The notes beneath the pieces were generated by a model. It saw nothing but the letters and a program-made list of their open reading frames with translations. It was not told where the DNA came from and made no database searches. Made by a program: the position numbers and the translations under genes. From Spongisporangium articulatum (lineage in GTDB: Bacteria > Actinomycetota > Actinomycetes > Actinomycetales > Kineosporiaceae), in NCBI RefSeq assembly GCF_044465595.1, contig NZ_JBITLV010000003.1, forward strand, positions 372,001 through 436,000: a DNA stretch of 64,000 nt, in the 5' to 3' direction. Below, in pieces: positions 54,422 to 63,326 of the stretch (the stretch's first letter is position 1; each line of letters begins with the position of its first letter).

Positions 54422-55603
54422 CTACACCCCGATGACCGTCCGGAAGTCACTGTCGAACTGGGCCTCCTCGGCCGGTTGCAGGTCCCGGAAGGCAGGCACC
54501 TTCGCGAACTGCTCGGGCGTCGGGAACACCCTGTCGTCCACGGCGACCCGCGAGTCGATGGTCTGCATCTGCTCCTGCGCGCCGGTCACCGGGCACACGA
54601 AGCGGATCGCCTCGGCGACGGTGGCCGCGACCTTGGGCCCGTAGTAGTAGTTGATGAGGATCTCCGCGTTCTCCTTGTGCGGGGCGCCGATCGGTATCAG
54701 CAGGTCGTCGCTCCAGCGCAGGCCGCCGCCGTCCGGCAGCGCGAAATCCCACTTGTGCCCGTGCATCTCGTTGAGCTGGGCGATGTCGCCGGAACGTGCG
54801 ATGACGGCGACGGCGTCCCCCGAGACCAGGTCGTCGGCGTACTCGGCGCCCGCCACCCGGCGGATCTGACCGCTGGACAGCTGCTTCTCCAGCACCTCCA
54901 ACGCCTTCGAGAAATCGTCGTCGGTGAAGCCGGTGCCGTTCGCACCGCCGACGTCGGCGCCCTGTTCGCCCAGCAGCAGGCCCATCGTGTCGCGCATCTC
55001 CGACAGCACGACGACCTTGCCCTTCAGGTCCTTGCGCCACAGGTCCGAGACCGAGCGCAGGCCGTCGTCGACGGCGTCGCGTCGCCAGGCCAGCCCGGTG
55101 TAACCGGACTGCCAGGGCAGCGAGTACTGCCGGCCCGGGTCCCAGTTCGGGTCGGCGAGGGCGGGCAGCAGGTTGGCGGCGTTCGGGATCTTGCTGCGGT
55201 CGAGCCGCTGCACGTAGCCCTGCCGGATCAACCGGGCGGCGACGTGGTCGCGCAGCACGACGAGGTCCGCCCCGATGTCCCGGCCCGAGCGCAGCTGGGG
55301 CTGGACCTCCTCGTAGAAGCTCTCGCCGTCCTGGATCGACTCCTCGTAGGTGACCTTGATGCCGACCGTCCGGGTGAAGACGTCCAGCGTCGGGTGCGAC
55401 TTCTGGTCGGCGTCGTAGTCCAGGTAGAGCGGACGACTGGCCCAGTTCACCAGCAGGTCGCGGGTCGAGACGTCCCGCGCGGGCGAGGGGCCCGAACCGG
55501 GGCTGTCGGCACCGTTCCCGCAGGCCGCCAGCGGGAGCCCGGCGGCCCCGAGGCCGAGCACGCCCAGAGCCTTGAGAAAGGCGCGGCGGTCCGGCGCGGG
55601 CAT
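54422..55603 (-). CDS. Spermidine/putrescine ABC transporter substrate-binding protein, second copy
   Basis: A 393-residue PotD-like lipoprotein. DRRAFLK with a hydrophobic core and LAAC (Cys28) gives a twin-arginine plus lipobox signal. The mature part carries YEESIQDGESFYEEVQPQL, SGYTGLAWRRDAVDDGL and IGAPHKENAEILINYYYGP. It is about 139 nt downstream of potC and may have its own promoter in that gap. Two different PotD proteins for one PotABC core suggest two substrates or affinities. Confidence 0.9.
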   Translation of the reverse strand: MPAPDRRAFLKALGVLGLGAAGLPLAACGNGADSPGSGPSPARDVSTRDLLVNWASRPLYLDYDADQKSHPTLDVFTRTVGIKVTYEESIQDGESFYEEVQPQLRSGRDIGADLVVLRDHVAARLIRQGYVQRLDRSKIPNAANLLPALADPNWDPGRQYSLPWQSGYTGLAWRRDAVDDGLRSVSDLWRKDLKGKVVVLSEMRDTMGLLLGEQGADVGGANGTGFTDDDFSKALEVLEKQLSSGQIRRVAGAEYADDLVSGDAVAVIARSGDIAQLNEMHGHKWDFALPDGGGLRWSDDLLIPIGAPHKENAEILINYYYGPKVAATVAEAIRFVCPVTGAQEQMQTIDSRVAVDDRVFPTPEQFAKVPAFRDLQPAEEAQFDSDFRTVIGV

Positions 55604-55742
55604 GCTGGCGGTCCTCTCGGCACGGCGTCGTTGCTGTACTCGGGGTGGTTCCCTACCCGCCAGTATGGGCGCTGACCTGCACTTGTCACGCTGAAGAGGG
55701 CCTTAAGATCCCGCTTCTCACAGCCTGCGACCGAGCGAATAC

Positions 55743-56537
55743 TCAGCTGGCGAGGCTCCGGGCCCGCCGCGACCGCAGGAACTCCCCGACGCCGACGATG
55801 GTCAGGGCCAGGATGAACATGAACGCGCCCACCACGTAGGCCTGCGCCGAGATACCGCGCTGGGCGGAGGTGTAGACGAACTTCGGGAACGTGTTCACGT
55901 TGCCGGACACGAAGTTGGTGATGATGAAGTCGTCGAACGACAGGCTGAAGGCCAGCAGCGCCGCGCCCGCGATCCCGGGGGCGACCAGCGGCAGCGTGAT
56001 CCGCCGGAACGTCTGCCACTCGGTCGCGTAGAGGTCGGCCGCCGCCTGTTCCAGCCGGGGGTCCAGCGTGGCGATCCGCGCCTTGACCGCGACCACAACG
56101 AAGCTGATCGAGAACATCACGTGCGCGATCACGATGGTCGGGTAGCCCAGCGGCAGCTTCATGTTCAGGAACAGGGCCAGCAACGACGCCGCGAGCACGA
56201 CCTCGGGGGTGGCCATCGGCAGGAACAGCAGCAGGTTGGTCGTCGTCCGGCCGCGGAACCGGTTGCGGGTCAGCGCGAACGCGATCATCGTGCCCAGCAC
56301 GGTGGCGATCACCGTCGCGCTGAGACCGATCTTCAGGCTGTTCACGACCGCCCCGCAGACGCCGGGGGCGCCGCACGGGTTGGTCCAGTTGTCGAACGTG
56401 AAGCCCCGCCAGACGAGGTTGCTCTTGCCCGACCTGTTGAAGCTGAACACCATCACGTACGCGACCGGCGTCAACAGGTACGCGAACGCCAGGACGGCGT
56501 AGAAGTGCAGCCAGTGGCTGCGGATCCAGCGGATCAC
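55743..56537 (-). CDS. potC: Spermidine/putrescine ABC transporter permease
   Basis: A 264-residue permease with six predicted helices. The ABC-binding loop is EAA-like: LEQAAADLYATEWQTFRRITLPLVAPGIAGAALLAF. It overlaps potB by 4 nt (ATGA), so the two permeases are made together. It follows PotC rather than PotB order and length. Together with PotB it forms the membrane channel. Confidence 0.92.
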   Translation of the reverse strand: MIRWIRSHWLHFYAVLAFAYLLTPVAYVMVFSFNRSGKSNLVWRGFTFDNWTNPCGAPGVCGAVVNSLKIGLSATVIATVLGTMIAFALTRNRFRGRTTTNLLLFLPMATPEVVLAASLLALFLNMKLPLGYPTIVIAHVMFSISFVVVAVKARIATLDPRLEQAAADLYATEWQTFRRITLPLVAPGIAGAALLAFSLSFDDFIITNFVSGNVNTFPKFVYTSAQRGISAQAYVVGAFMFILALTIVGVGEFLRSRRARSLAS

Positions 56538-57451
56538 ACCAGTTCCTCCGTCCCGGCCCGACGCACGTACAGGAACACCAGGATCAGGATGGCCGCCATC
56601 AGGATGAACGACAGCGCCGCGGCCGTCGGGTAGTCGACGATCCGGAAGAACCGGCTCTCGACCACGTTGCCGATCATCTGGGTCCGCGAGTTGCCCAGCA
56701 GCGCGGCGTTCACGTAGTCGCCGGCCGCCGGGATGAAGGTCAGCAGCGTGCCCGCGACGACGCCGGGCAGCGACAGCGGGAAGGTCACCTTCCGCAGCAC
56801 GGTCAGCCCGTTGCCGTACAGGTCGCCGCCCGCCTCGATCAGTCGCGGGTCGATCCGCTCCAGGCTGGAGTACAGCGGCAGGATCATGAACGGCAGGAAG
56901 TTGTAGGTGATGCCCGCGACCACCGCGACCGGGCTGGCGGTCAGCGCGGTGCCCTGCGGCAGGACGTGCAGCCAGTGCAGGAACGACACGACCCGCCCGT
57001 CGTCGCCGAGGATCTGGCGCCAGGCCAGCGTGCGCAGGATGAAGCTGGTGAAGAACGGCGCGACCACCAGCACCAGCAGCATGTTCCGCGCCCCGCCGGC
57101 CTTGAAGGCCATGAAGTAGGCCAGCGGGTAGGAGATCGCCAGGCAGAGCACCGTGGCGATGCCCGCGTAGACGAACGAGCGGACGAACTGCTCGTGGTAC
57201 TCCTGGATCGCGTCCCAGTAGATGCCGAAGTGCAGGTCCGGCTGGAACGCGCCGATCTCACCGCTGGGGGCGGGCGTCTGCAGGGACGTCGCGAACAGGG
57301 TCAGGATCGGCACGACGAAGAACACGGTGAGCCAGGCGAGCCCGGGCAGCAGCAGGACCAGCAGCAGCCGCCGACGGCTCCAGGACGAGGCCTTCGCGGC
57401 GGGCGGCGGGGTCGGGTCCAGCCCCGGCCGGGCCGCGGGAGCGAGGCTCAC
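56534..57451 (-). CDS. potB: Spermidine/putrescine ABC transporter permease
   Basis: A 305-residue permease. A cytoplasmic N-terminus is followed by LLLVLLLPGLAWLTVFFVVPILTLF, the first helix, and the coupling loop IEAGGDLYGNGLTVLRKVTFPLSLPGVVAGTLLTF. The GTG at 57451 shares bases with the potA stop (GTGA). PotB pairs with PotC as a heterodimer. No frameshift or other oddity was noted. Confidence 0.92.
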   Translation of the reverse strand: MSLAPAARPGLDPTPPPAAKASSWSRRRLLLVLLLPGLAWLTVFFVVPILTLFATSLQTPAPSGEIGAFQPDLHFGIYWDAIQEYHEQFVRSFVYAGIATVLCLAISYPLAYFMAFKAGGARNMLLVLVVAPFFTSFILRTLAWRQILGDDGRVVSFLHWLHVLPQGTALTASPVAVVAGITYNFLPFMILPLYSSLERIDPRLIEAGGDLYGNGLTVLRKVTFPLSLPGVVAGTLLTFIPAAGDYVNAALLGNSRTQMIGNVVESRFFRIVDYPTAAALSFILMAAILILVFLYVRRAGTEELV

Positions 57452-58587
57452 GGGACGACGACCAGCTCGTCCGGGTCGACCTCGACGCCCGCGGTGGCAT
57501 CGCCCCGCAGGCCGAACGAGTTGACCGGCTGCCACCCGACCTCGACGCCGGCCCCGACCGCGAAACCCGCTCCGGCGACGAGGTTCTGGACGAACACGGT
57601 AAGAGTCTGACCCCACGGCATCCGGACCAGGTACTGGGTGGAGACGCCGAGGTAACTGACGTCGGTGACCACTCCGCCGGGCAGCACGTTCTCCCCCGCC
57701 GCAGCTGGGTCCCCGTCGGCGTACAGCTTCAGCTTCTCGGGCCGGACACCGAGCAGGATCGGTTCGCCCGCACCGCCGACGGCCATGCACCGGTCACCGG
57801 GAATCGTCACGCCGCGCCCCTGGACGTCGAGGGCGACGACGTCGGCCTCCGAGGCCGTGATCGTGCCCTCGACCAGGTTGGACTGGCCGAGGAAGTTGGC
57901 CACGAACGTGCTGCGCGGCGTCTCGTACAACTCCTGCGGCGTGCCGAGCTGTTCGATCTTGCCGAGGTTCATCACGGCGACCCGGTCGGCCATCGTCATG
58001 GCCTCCTCCTGGTCGTGCGTGACGTGCACGAAGGTCAGCCCGACCTCGGTCTGGATCCGCTTCAGCTCCAGCTGCATCTGGCGGCGCAGCTTGAGATCCA
58101 GGGCCCCGAGCGGCTCGTCGAGCAGCAGGACGTCGGGCCGGTTGACGATCGCCCGGGCCAGCGCGATGCGTTGCTGCTGACCGCCCGACAGCTGCGCGGG
58201 CTTGCGCCGCGCGAGGTGACCGAGCTCGACCAGCTCGAGGGCGTCGTCCACCTGCTTCTTGACGTCCTTGATGCGCCGGCGGCGCAGGCCGAAGGCGACG
58301 TTCTCGTAGATGTCGAGATGCGGGAACAGGGCGTAGTTCTGGAACACGGTGTTGACGGGGCGCTTGTACGGCTTGGCGTGCGTGATGTCGAGGTCGCCGA
58401 GGTGGATCGTGCCCACCGTCGGCTCCTCCAGACCCGCGATCATCCGCAGGGTCGTGGTCTTGCCGCAGCCGGAAGGGCCCAGCAGGGCGAAGAACTCGCC
58501 GGCCGGGATGGTCAGGTCGAGGTCGTCGACGGCGGTGAAGTCGGCGAACGACTTGGTCACGCCCGTCAGCGTCAGGTCACTCGTCAC
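57448..58587 (-). CDS. potA: Spermidine/putrescine ABC transporter ATP-binding protein
   Basis: A 379-residue ATPase. Walker A is LLGPSGCGKTTT near residue 37, the signature LSGGQQQRIALARAI and Walker B DVLLLDEPLGALD follow. HDQEEAMTMADRVAVM is the H-loop. A TOBE domain is at the C-terminus (about 270-370). It energises polyamine uptake. The start lies within the final codons of potD1 (4-nt overlap), so potD1-A-B-C form a coupled chain. Confidence 0.95.
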   Translation of the reverse strand: MTSDLTLTGVTKSFADFTAVDDLDLTIPAGEFFALLGPSGCGKTTTLRMIAGLEEPTVGTIHLGDLDITHAKPYKRPVNTVFQNYALFPHLDIYENVAFGLRRRRIKDVKKQVDDALELVELGHLARRKPAQLSGGQQQRIALARAIVNRPDVLLLDEPLGALDLKLRRQMQLELKRIQTEVGLTFVHVTHDQEEAMTMADRVAVMNLGKIEQLGTPQELYETPRSTFVANFLGQSNLVEGTITASEADVVALDVQGRGVTIPGDRCMAVGGAGEPILLGVRPEKLKLYADGDPAAAGENVLPGGVVTDVSYLGVSTQYLVRMPWGQTLTVFVQNLVAGAGFAVGAGVEVGWQPVNSFGLRGDATAGVEVDPDELVVVP

Positions 58588-59825
58588 AGGCCCAGCACCT
58601 TCTGGAAGTCGGTGGAGAACTCGGTCTCCTCGGCGGGTTGCAGGGTTCGGAACACGTGGGCCTTCGTGAGGTCGGCCGGGGTGGGAAAGATGTTGGGGTT
58701 GTCGACGAGTGACGGGTCGATGGACTGCATCGCCTCCTGCGCCCCCTGCACCGGGCAGATGTAGTTCACGTAGGCGGCGACCGTCGCGGCGACCTCGGGG
58801 TCGTAGTAGTAGTTCATCAGCGCCTCGGCGTTGGCCTTGTGCGGCGAGCCGATCGGCACCATGAGGTTGTCGCTCCAGAGCGTGCCGCCGGCGTCGGGCA
58901 GCCGGAACTCCCAGTGGTCACCGCTCTCGAAGTTGAGCGACGTGATGTCGCCGGACCAGGCGATCACGGCGATCGCGTCGCCCGAGACCAGGTCCTCCCG
59001 GTAGGAATTGCCCTTCACCTGGCGGATCTGGCCCGAACCGACCTGCTTCTCCAGCACTTCCAGCGCCTTCGAGAAGTCGTCGGCGATGAAGTCGCCGCTG
59101 ATGTCGACGCCCTGCTCGAGCATGATCAGCCCGATCGTGTCACGCATCTCGGACAGCACTTCGACCCGGCCCTTCAGCGCCGGGTTCCACAGGTCGGACA
59201 CGTTCCGCAGGCCCTGCGGGAGTTTTCGCTTGTCCCAGGCCAGGCCCGCGTAGCCGGACTGCCAGGTGAGCGAGTACTTGCGGCCCTTGTCGAAGTCGAC
59301 GTCCGCCAGGTTCTTCAGGATGTTCCCGGCGTTCGGCATCTTCGCGTGGTCCAGCTCCTGGACGTAGCCCTGCCGGATCATGCGGGAGGCCATCCAGTCG
59401 GTGAACACGACGATGTCCTTACCGATGTCGTCGCCGTTGCGCAGCTGGCCCTGGACCTTGCCGTAGTAGCTGTCGTTGTCCTCGATGGCCTCGTCGTACG
59501 TGGCCTTGATGCCGGTCTTCTTCGTGAACGCCTTCAGGGTCGGGTACCCCTTGAGGTCGGAGTCGTAGTCGAGGTACGCGGCCCAGTTGGCCCAGTTGAC
59601 CACCTTCTCGGTGGCCGACTTGTCGACCGCCGGCGACGGTCGGGGCCCGCTGGAGAGGCCCGCCGTCCCGCACGCGGCCAGGAACGCCGAGAGCCCGAGC
59701 CCTCCGGCGCCCCCGAGGAACGCGCGCCTGCTCATCGAGCCCTGCACGATCGAGCGGACGGCGGAGCGCTGGGACGGCGAGAGCCTGGCCATGGCCGCGG
59801 CTCGGCTCTGGTCCGGTGCCGGCAT
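58584..59825 (-). CDS. potD: Spermidine/putrescine ABC transporter substrate-binding protein, first copy
   Basis: A 413-residue lipoprotein. A 30-residue N-terminal extension precedes SRRAFLGGAGGLGLSAFLAAC (Cys52), a twin-arginine lipoprotein signal. The mature part has NWANWAAYLDYDSDLKGYPTLKAFTKKTG and ICPVQGAQEAMQSID; the binding site for polyamines is in this fold. It is the first gene of potD-A-B-C. A 23-bp palindrome lies 35 nt before the start, between it and the chemoreceptor gene, and is a likely operator. Confidence 0.92.
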   Translation of the reverse strand: MPAPDQSRAAAMARLSPSQRSAVRSIVQGSMSRRAFLGGAGGLGLSAFLAACGTAGLSSGPRPSPAVDKSATEKVVNWANWAAYLDYDSDLKGYPTLKAFTKKTGIKATYDEAIEDNDSYYGKVQGQLRNGDDIGKDIVVFTDWMASRMIRQGYVQELDHAKMPNAGNILKNLADVDFDKGRKYSLTWQSGYAGLAWDKRKLPQGLRNVSDLWNPALKGRVEVLSEMRDTIGLIMLEQGVDISGDFIADDFSKALEVLEKQVGSGQIRQVKGNSYREDLVSGDAIAVIAWSGDITSLNFESGDHWEFRLPDAGGTLWSDNLMVPIGSPHKANAEALMNYYYDPEVAATVAAYVNYICPVQGAQEAMQSIDPSLVDNPNIFPTPADLTKAHVFRTLQPAEETEFSTDFQKVLGL

Positions 59826-59859
59826 CGAAATCGCCGCCTTCCTCCTCCGCTGGGCGAAG

Positions 59860-59882
59860 AATCAGCCGATCATCGGCTGATT
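59860..59882. promoter_or_regulatory. Perfect palindrome, candidate operator upstream of potD
   Basis: AATCAGCCGAT and ATCGGCTGATT are perfect complements around one central C (59871). It is 35 nt upstream of potD and about 200 nt from the FliA-like promoter of the chemoreceptor gene. Size and symmetry suit a dimeric repressor such as TetR or GntR. A partly similar half-site, GCCGACTGATT, is found in the patD/lrp gap near 63247-63257. Confidence 0.6.
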
Positions 59883-60059
59883 GGAGCGAAGGTTTCCCGA
59901 ATGCTGACATGCCCCCAGAAGCTCGGCAAGGTTCGCGACGAGATCCGTAGGCCTGCACTCCACCGGCGACCGAATTCGTTACACGACGGCAATGATCGTT
60001 GCCTATCTGCGCCGTGCGCTCGCCCCGTCAGCTCCTCCCGAGAGCCGCCCGGCCGGTCT

Positions 60060-60095
60060 GTTTCAAGATCAAATCGGCCCGCGTTTCAAGATCAA
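60060..60095 (+). repeat. Two direct GTTTCAAGATCAA repeats
   Basis: The 13-nt word GTTTCAAGATCAA is at 60060-60072 and 60083-60095, 23 nt apart, about two turns of the helix. The second copy overlaps the -35 element of the chemoreceptor promoter. It may be a binding site for a regulator. Confidence 0.6.
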
Positions 60096-60118
60096 GTTCT
60101 CCCGGTGTTCGCCGATTT
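60092..60118 (+). promoter_or_regulatory. Candidate FliA (sigma-28) promoter for the chemoreceptor gene
   Basis: TCAAGTTC, an 11-nt spacer and GCCGATTT match the sigma-28 consensus (TAAAGTTT-N11-GCCGATAA) at 12 of 16 positions. The expected transcript start is near 60125, leaving a leader of about 47 nt before the ATG at 60172. It would place this gene in the flagellar regulon. Confidence 0.6.
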
Positions 60119-60171
60119 CGAGAGCACGCCCAACCACGAGCGACCCTTCGAGCGACCACGGGAGTGGACAC

Positions 60172-61746
60172 ATGCGCATCAACACCATCGGCAACCGGCT
60201 GGCCGCCGGCTTCGCCACCGCCCTGACCCTCCTCGTCGTGATCGGCGGGGTCGCCTACCTCAACGTCGGGAAGCTGCACCGCAATCAGGGCATGGTGGTG
60301 CACACCTACCAGGTCCTGGAGGGCCTGAGCGAGGTGCTGTCCGACTTCAAGGACGCCGAGGCGGGCCAGCGGGGTTACCTGATCACGGGCAAGGACAGCT
60401 ACCTGGCCCCGTACACGGCCGCCGCCGCAGGGATCAGCGCCGACATCGACGCGGTCGCCCACCTGACCGCCGACAACGCGAAGCAGCAGGAGCGCATCGC
60501 GCAACTGCGCACGCTCACGCAGGCCAAGTTCGCCGAGATGCAGTCGACCATCGATGTGCGCCGGACGAAGGGCTTCGAGCCCGCGCGGGCCATCGTCCTG
60601 GACAACAAGGGCAAGGCCGTGATGGACCAGATCCGGGCCCTGATCGCCACGATGGACCAGACCGAGCGCAGCCTGCTCGGCGTCCGCGAGCACGAGAGCG
60701 AGAGCGCCGCCTCGACCACGCGTTCCGTGATCCTCTTCGGCAGCCTGTTCGCCACGTTCCTGCTGGTGGCCCTCGGCTGGCTGATCACCCGCAGCGTCAC
60801 CGCCCCGGTGCGCGCGCTGACCGAGCGTCTGGCCGAGATGGCCGACGGCGACGGCGATCTCACCGAGCGGGTGGACGAGGACCGTGCCGACGAGTTGGGC
60901 ACCCTGGGCAAGAACTTCAACCGGTTCGTCGCCAAGATCGCCGCGACGGTGACCTCGATCCGCGAGACCTCGACCACCCTGGCCGGCAGCGCCGAGGAGC
61001 TGTCGGCGGTCAGCGCCCAGGTCGCCTCCAACTCGGAGGAGACCTCGGCGCAGGCGCTCACGCTCTCCTCGACGGCGGCCCAGGTGTCCAGCAACGTGCA
61101 GACCGTCGCCGCCGGCACGGAGCAGATGAGCGCCAGCATTCGCGAGATCGCCCAGTCCTCCTCCGAGGCCTCCCGCGTCGCGTCCACGGCCGTCGACGAG
61201 GCCGCCACCGCGACCGGGACCGTCGCCCGGCTCGGCGCGTCCAGCGCGGAGATCGGCAACGTCGTCAAGGTGATCACCTCGATCGCGGAGCAGACGAACC
61301 TGCTGGCGCTGAACGCGACCATCGAGGCGGCGCGCGCCGGGGAGGCCGGCAAGGGCTTCGCCGTCGTCGCCGAAGAGGTCAAGCAGCTCGCTCAGGAGAC
61401 CGCCCGCGCCACCGAGGACATCTCCCAGCGGGTCGAGGCCATCCAGGGCGACACCGACGCCGCCGTGCAGGCCATCGAGCGGATCTCCCGCACGATCGAG
61501 GACGTGAGCTCCTTCCAGACCACGATCGCCAGTGCGGTCGAGGAGCAGACGGCCACCACCAACGAGATCTCGCGCAACATTTCCGAGGCGGCCGCGGGGG
61601 CGGGCGCCATCGCCTCCGACGTCGCGTCCGTGGCCGAGGCCGCCGACTCCTCGACCCGGGGCATCGGCGAGGCTCAGCGGGCCGCCAGCGACCTGGCCGG
61701 CCTGTCCAGCAACCTGCAGTCGCTGATCGGGACCTTCACCGTCTGA
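60172..61746 (+). CDS. Methyl-accepting chemotaxis protein with CHASE3 sensor
   Basis: A 524-residue chemoreceptor. A helix near residue 20 is followed by a CHASE3 sensor (DAEAGQRGYLITGKDSYLAPY) and a second helix (SVILFGSLFATFLLVALGWLI). HAMP (RALTERLAEMADGDGDLTERV) and a signalling hairpin follow. The conserved tip is IAEQTNLLALNATIEAARAGEAGKGFAVVAEEVKQLA. It lacks a C-terminal NWETF-type tether. ATG 60172 is chosen, with GGGAGTGG upstream; the longer frame from 59992 would not start with a membrane anchor. The preceding 346 nt contain the palindrome, direct repeats and FliA-like promoter. Confidence 0.92.
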   Translation: MRINTIGNRLAAGFATALTLLVVIGGVAYLNVGKLHRNQGMVVHTYQVLEGLSEVLSDFKDAEAGQRGYLITGKDSYLAPYTAAAAGISADIDAVAHLTADNAKQQERIAQLRTLTQAKFAEMQSTIDVRRTKGFEPARAIVLDNKGKAVMDQIRALIATMDQTERSLLGVREHESESAASTTRSVILFGSLFATFLLVALGWLITRSVTAPVRALTERLAEMADGDGDLTERVDEDRADELGTLGKNFNRFVAKIAATVTSIRETSTTLAGSAEELSAVSAQVASNSEETSAQALTLSSTAAQVSSNVQTVAAGTEQMSASIREIAQSSSEASRVASTAVDEAATATGTVARLGASSAEIGNVVKVITSIAEQTNLLALNATIEAARAGEAGKGFAVVAEEVKQLAQETARATEDISQRVEAIQGDTDAAVQAIERISRTIEDVSSFQTTIASAVEEQTATTNEISRNISEAAAGAGAIASDVASVAEAADSSTRGIGEAQRAASDLAGLSSNLQSLIGTFTV

Positions 61747-61751
61747 GGGCC

Positions 61752-61792
61752 GGCCGGTCACCGCACGGGCCGCGCCTGTGCGGTGACCGGCC
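61752..61792. terminator. 15-bp perfect hairpin between convergent genes
   Basis: GGCCGGTCACCGCAC and GTGCGGTGACCGGCC form a perfect stem around an 11-nt loop between the chemoreceptor gene and the dehydrogenase gene. It can serve both strands. Confidence 0.8.
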
Positions 61793-61793
61793 T

Positions 61794-63233
61794 TCAGTCG
61801 ATGGCGGCCATCACGTGCTTGATGCGCGTGTAGTCCTCGAACCCGTACATGGACAGGTCCTTGCCGTAACCGGAGTGCTTGAACCCGCCGTGCGGCATCT
61901 CGGCCACCAGCGGGATGTGCGTGTTGATCCACACGCAGCCGAAGTCGAGCCGCTTCGACATCCGCATCGCCCGGCCGAAGTCCTTGGTCCACACGCTCGA
62001 GGCCAGGCCGTACTCCACGCCGTTGGCCCAGGCCAGCGCCTTCTCCTCGTCGTCGAAGCGCTGCACGGTGATGACCGGGCCGAACACCTCGTTCTGGATG
62101 ATCTCGTCGCTCTGCTGCAGGCCGGAGACGACGGTCGGCTGCCAGAAGAAGCCCCCGCCCAGCTCGGACACCCGCTGCCCGCCGGCGTCGACGCTGGCGT
62201 TGTCCGGCAGCCGGTCGATGAACCCGGACACCCGCTCCAGCTGGTTGGCGCTGTTCACGGGGCCGAGCAGGGCGTCCTCGTTGTCGGGCAGCCCGACCAC
62301 GGCGTCGCGGGCCTGCTGGGCCAGCGCGGCGACGAAGTCGTCGTGGACGCCGGGGCCGGCCAGCACGCGGGTGGCGGCGGTGCAGTCCTGGCCGGCGTTG
62401 AAGTAGCCCGCCACGGCGATCGCCTCGGCGGCGGCCTCGACGTCGGCGTCGTCGAACACGATCACCGGCGCCTTGCCGCCCAGCTCGAGGTGCACCCGCT
62501 TCACGTCGGCCGCCGCGGCGCCCGCGACCTCCATGCCGGCCCGCACGGACCCGGTGATGGCCACCATCTGCGCCGCCTTGTCGCTGACCAGCGCCCGGCC
62601 CGTGTCCCGGTCGCCGGTGATCACGTTGAACACGCCCGGCGGCAGGAACTCGGCGCAGATCTCGGCCAGCAGGAGGGTCGTCTCGGGGGTGGTGTCACTC
62701 GGCTTCAGGACGACGGTGTTGCCCGCCGCGATCGCCGGTGCGAACTTCCAGACCGCCATCATCATCGGGTAGTTCCAGGGCGTGACCTGGCCGATGACGC
62801 CGATCGGCTCGCGCCGGATCCAGCTGGTGTGCCCGGCCATGTACTCCCCCGCCGCGCGCCCCTCGAGCACGCGCGCCGCGCCGGCGAAGAACCGGATCTG
62901 GTCGACCATCGGCGGGATCTCCTCGCTCGCGGTGAGCGCGAACGGCTTCCCGGTGTTGGCCGCCTCCAGCGTGATCAGGTCGTCGGCGCGGGCCTCGATC
63001 GCATCCGCGATCTTCAGCAACGCCTTCTGCCGTTCCGCGGGCGTGGTCTGACCCCAGCCCTCGAAGGCCGCCGACGCCGCGGCGTAGGCCGCGCTCACGT
63101 CGTCCGGGCCCGAGACGGGCGCTTGGGCGACCACCGCGCCGGACGACGGGTCGACGACGTCACTCGTGGCGCCCGCGCGAGCCTCGACGTACTCGCCGTT
63201 GACGAAGTTCTTCAGAACACGGAGGCTGCTCAT
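61794..63233 (-). CDS. patD: Gamma-aminobutyraldehyde dehydrogenase
   Basis: A 479-residue aldehyde dehydrogenase of the 4-aminobutanal/YdcW branch. QVTPWNYPMMMAVWKFAPAIAAGNTVVLKPSDTTP binds cofactor, ITGSVRAGMEVAGAAAADVKRVHLELGGKAPVIVF holds the catalytic Glu, and NAGQDCTAATR the catalytic Cys. It converts 4-aminobutanal from putrescine to GABA. It is divergent from an Lrp regulator and a class III aminotransferase, the usual surroundings of putrescine catabolism. GABA then passes to GabT at 45.6 kb. Confidence 0.93.
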   Translation of the reverse strand: MSSLRVLKNFVNGEYVEARAGATSDVVDPSSGAVVAQAPVSGPDDVSAAYAAASAAFEGWGQTTPAERQKALLKIADAIEARADDLITLEAANTGKPFALTASEEIPPMVDQIRFFAGAARVLEGRAAGEYMAGHTSWIRREPIGVIGQVTPWNYPMMMAVWKFAPAIAAGNTVVLKPSDTTPETTLLLAEICAEFLPPGVFNVITGDRDTGRALVSDKAAQMVAITGSVRAGMEVAGAAAADVKRVHLELGGKAPVIVFDDADVEAAAEAIAVAGYFNAGQDCTAATRVLAGPGVHDDFVAALAQQARDAVVGLPDNEDALLGPVNSANQLERVSGFIDRLPDNASVDAGGQRVSELGGGFFWQPTVVSGLQQSDEIIQNEVFGPVITVQRFDDEEKALAWANGVEYGLASSVWTKDFGRAMRMSKRLDFGCVWINTHIPLVAEMPHGGFKHSGYGKDLSMYGFEDYTRIKHVMAAID

Positions 63234-63326
63234 GACGAAACCCTACGCCGACTGATTCCGTGCTGGAAGCACTTCCGGACGACGAAATCACTTGCACGGC
63301 GCCCTGGTGAGCGCCACCATCGAGAC

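Noticed and set aside
63234..63326. Lrp-type binding site in the patD/lrp gap
   Set aside because: Only a short GGAAG/CTTCC palindrome is present; it does not fit a recognised Lrp consensus.
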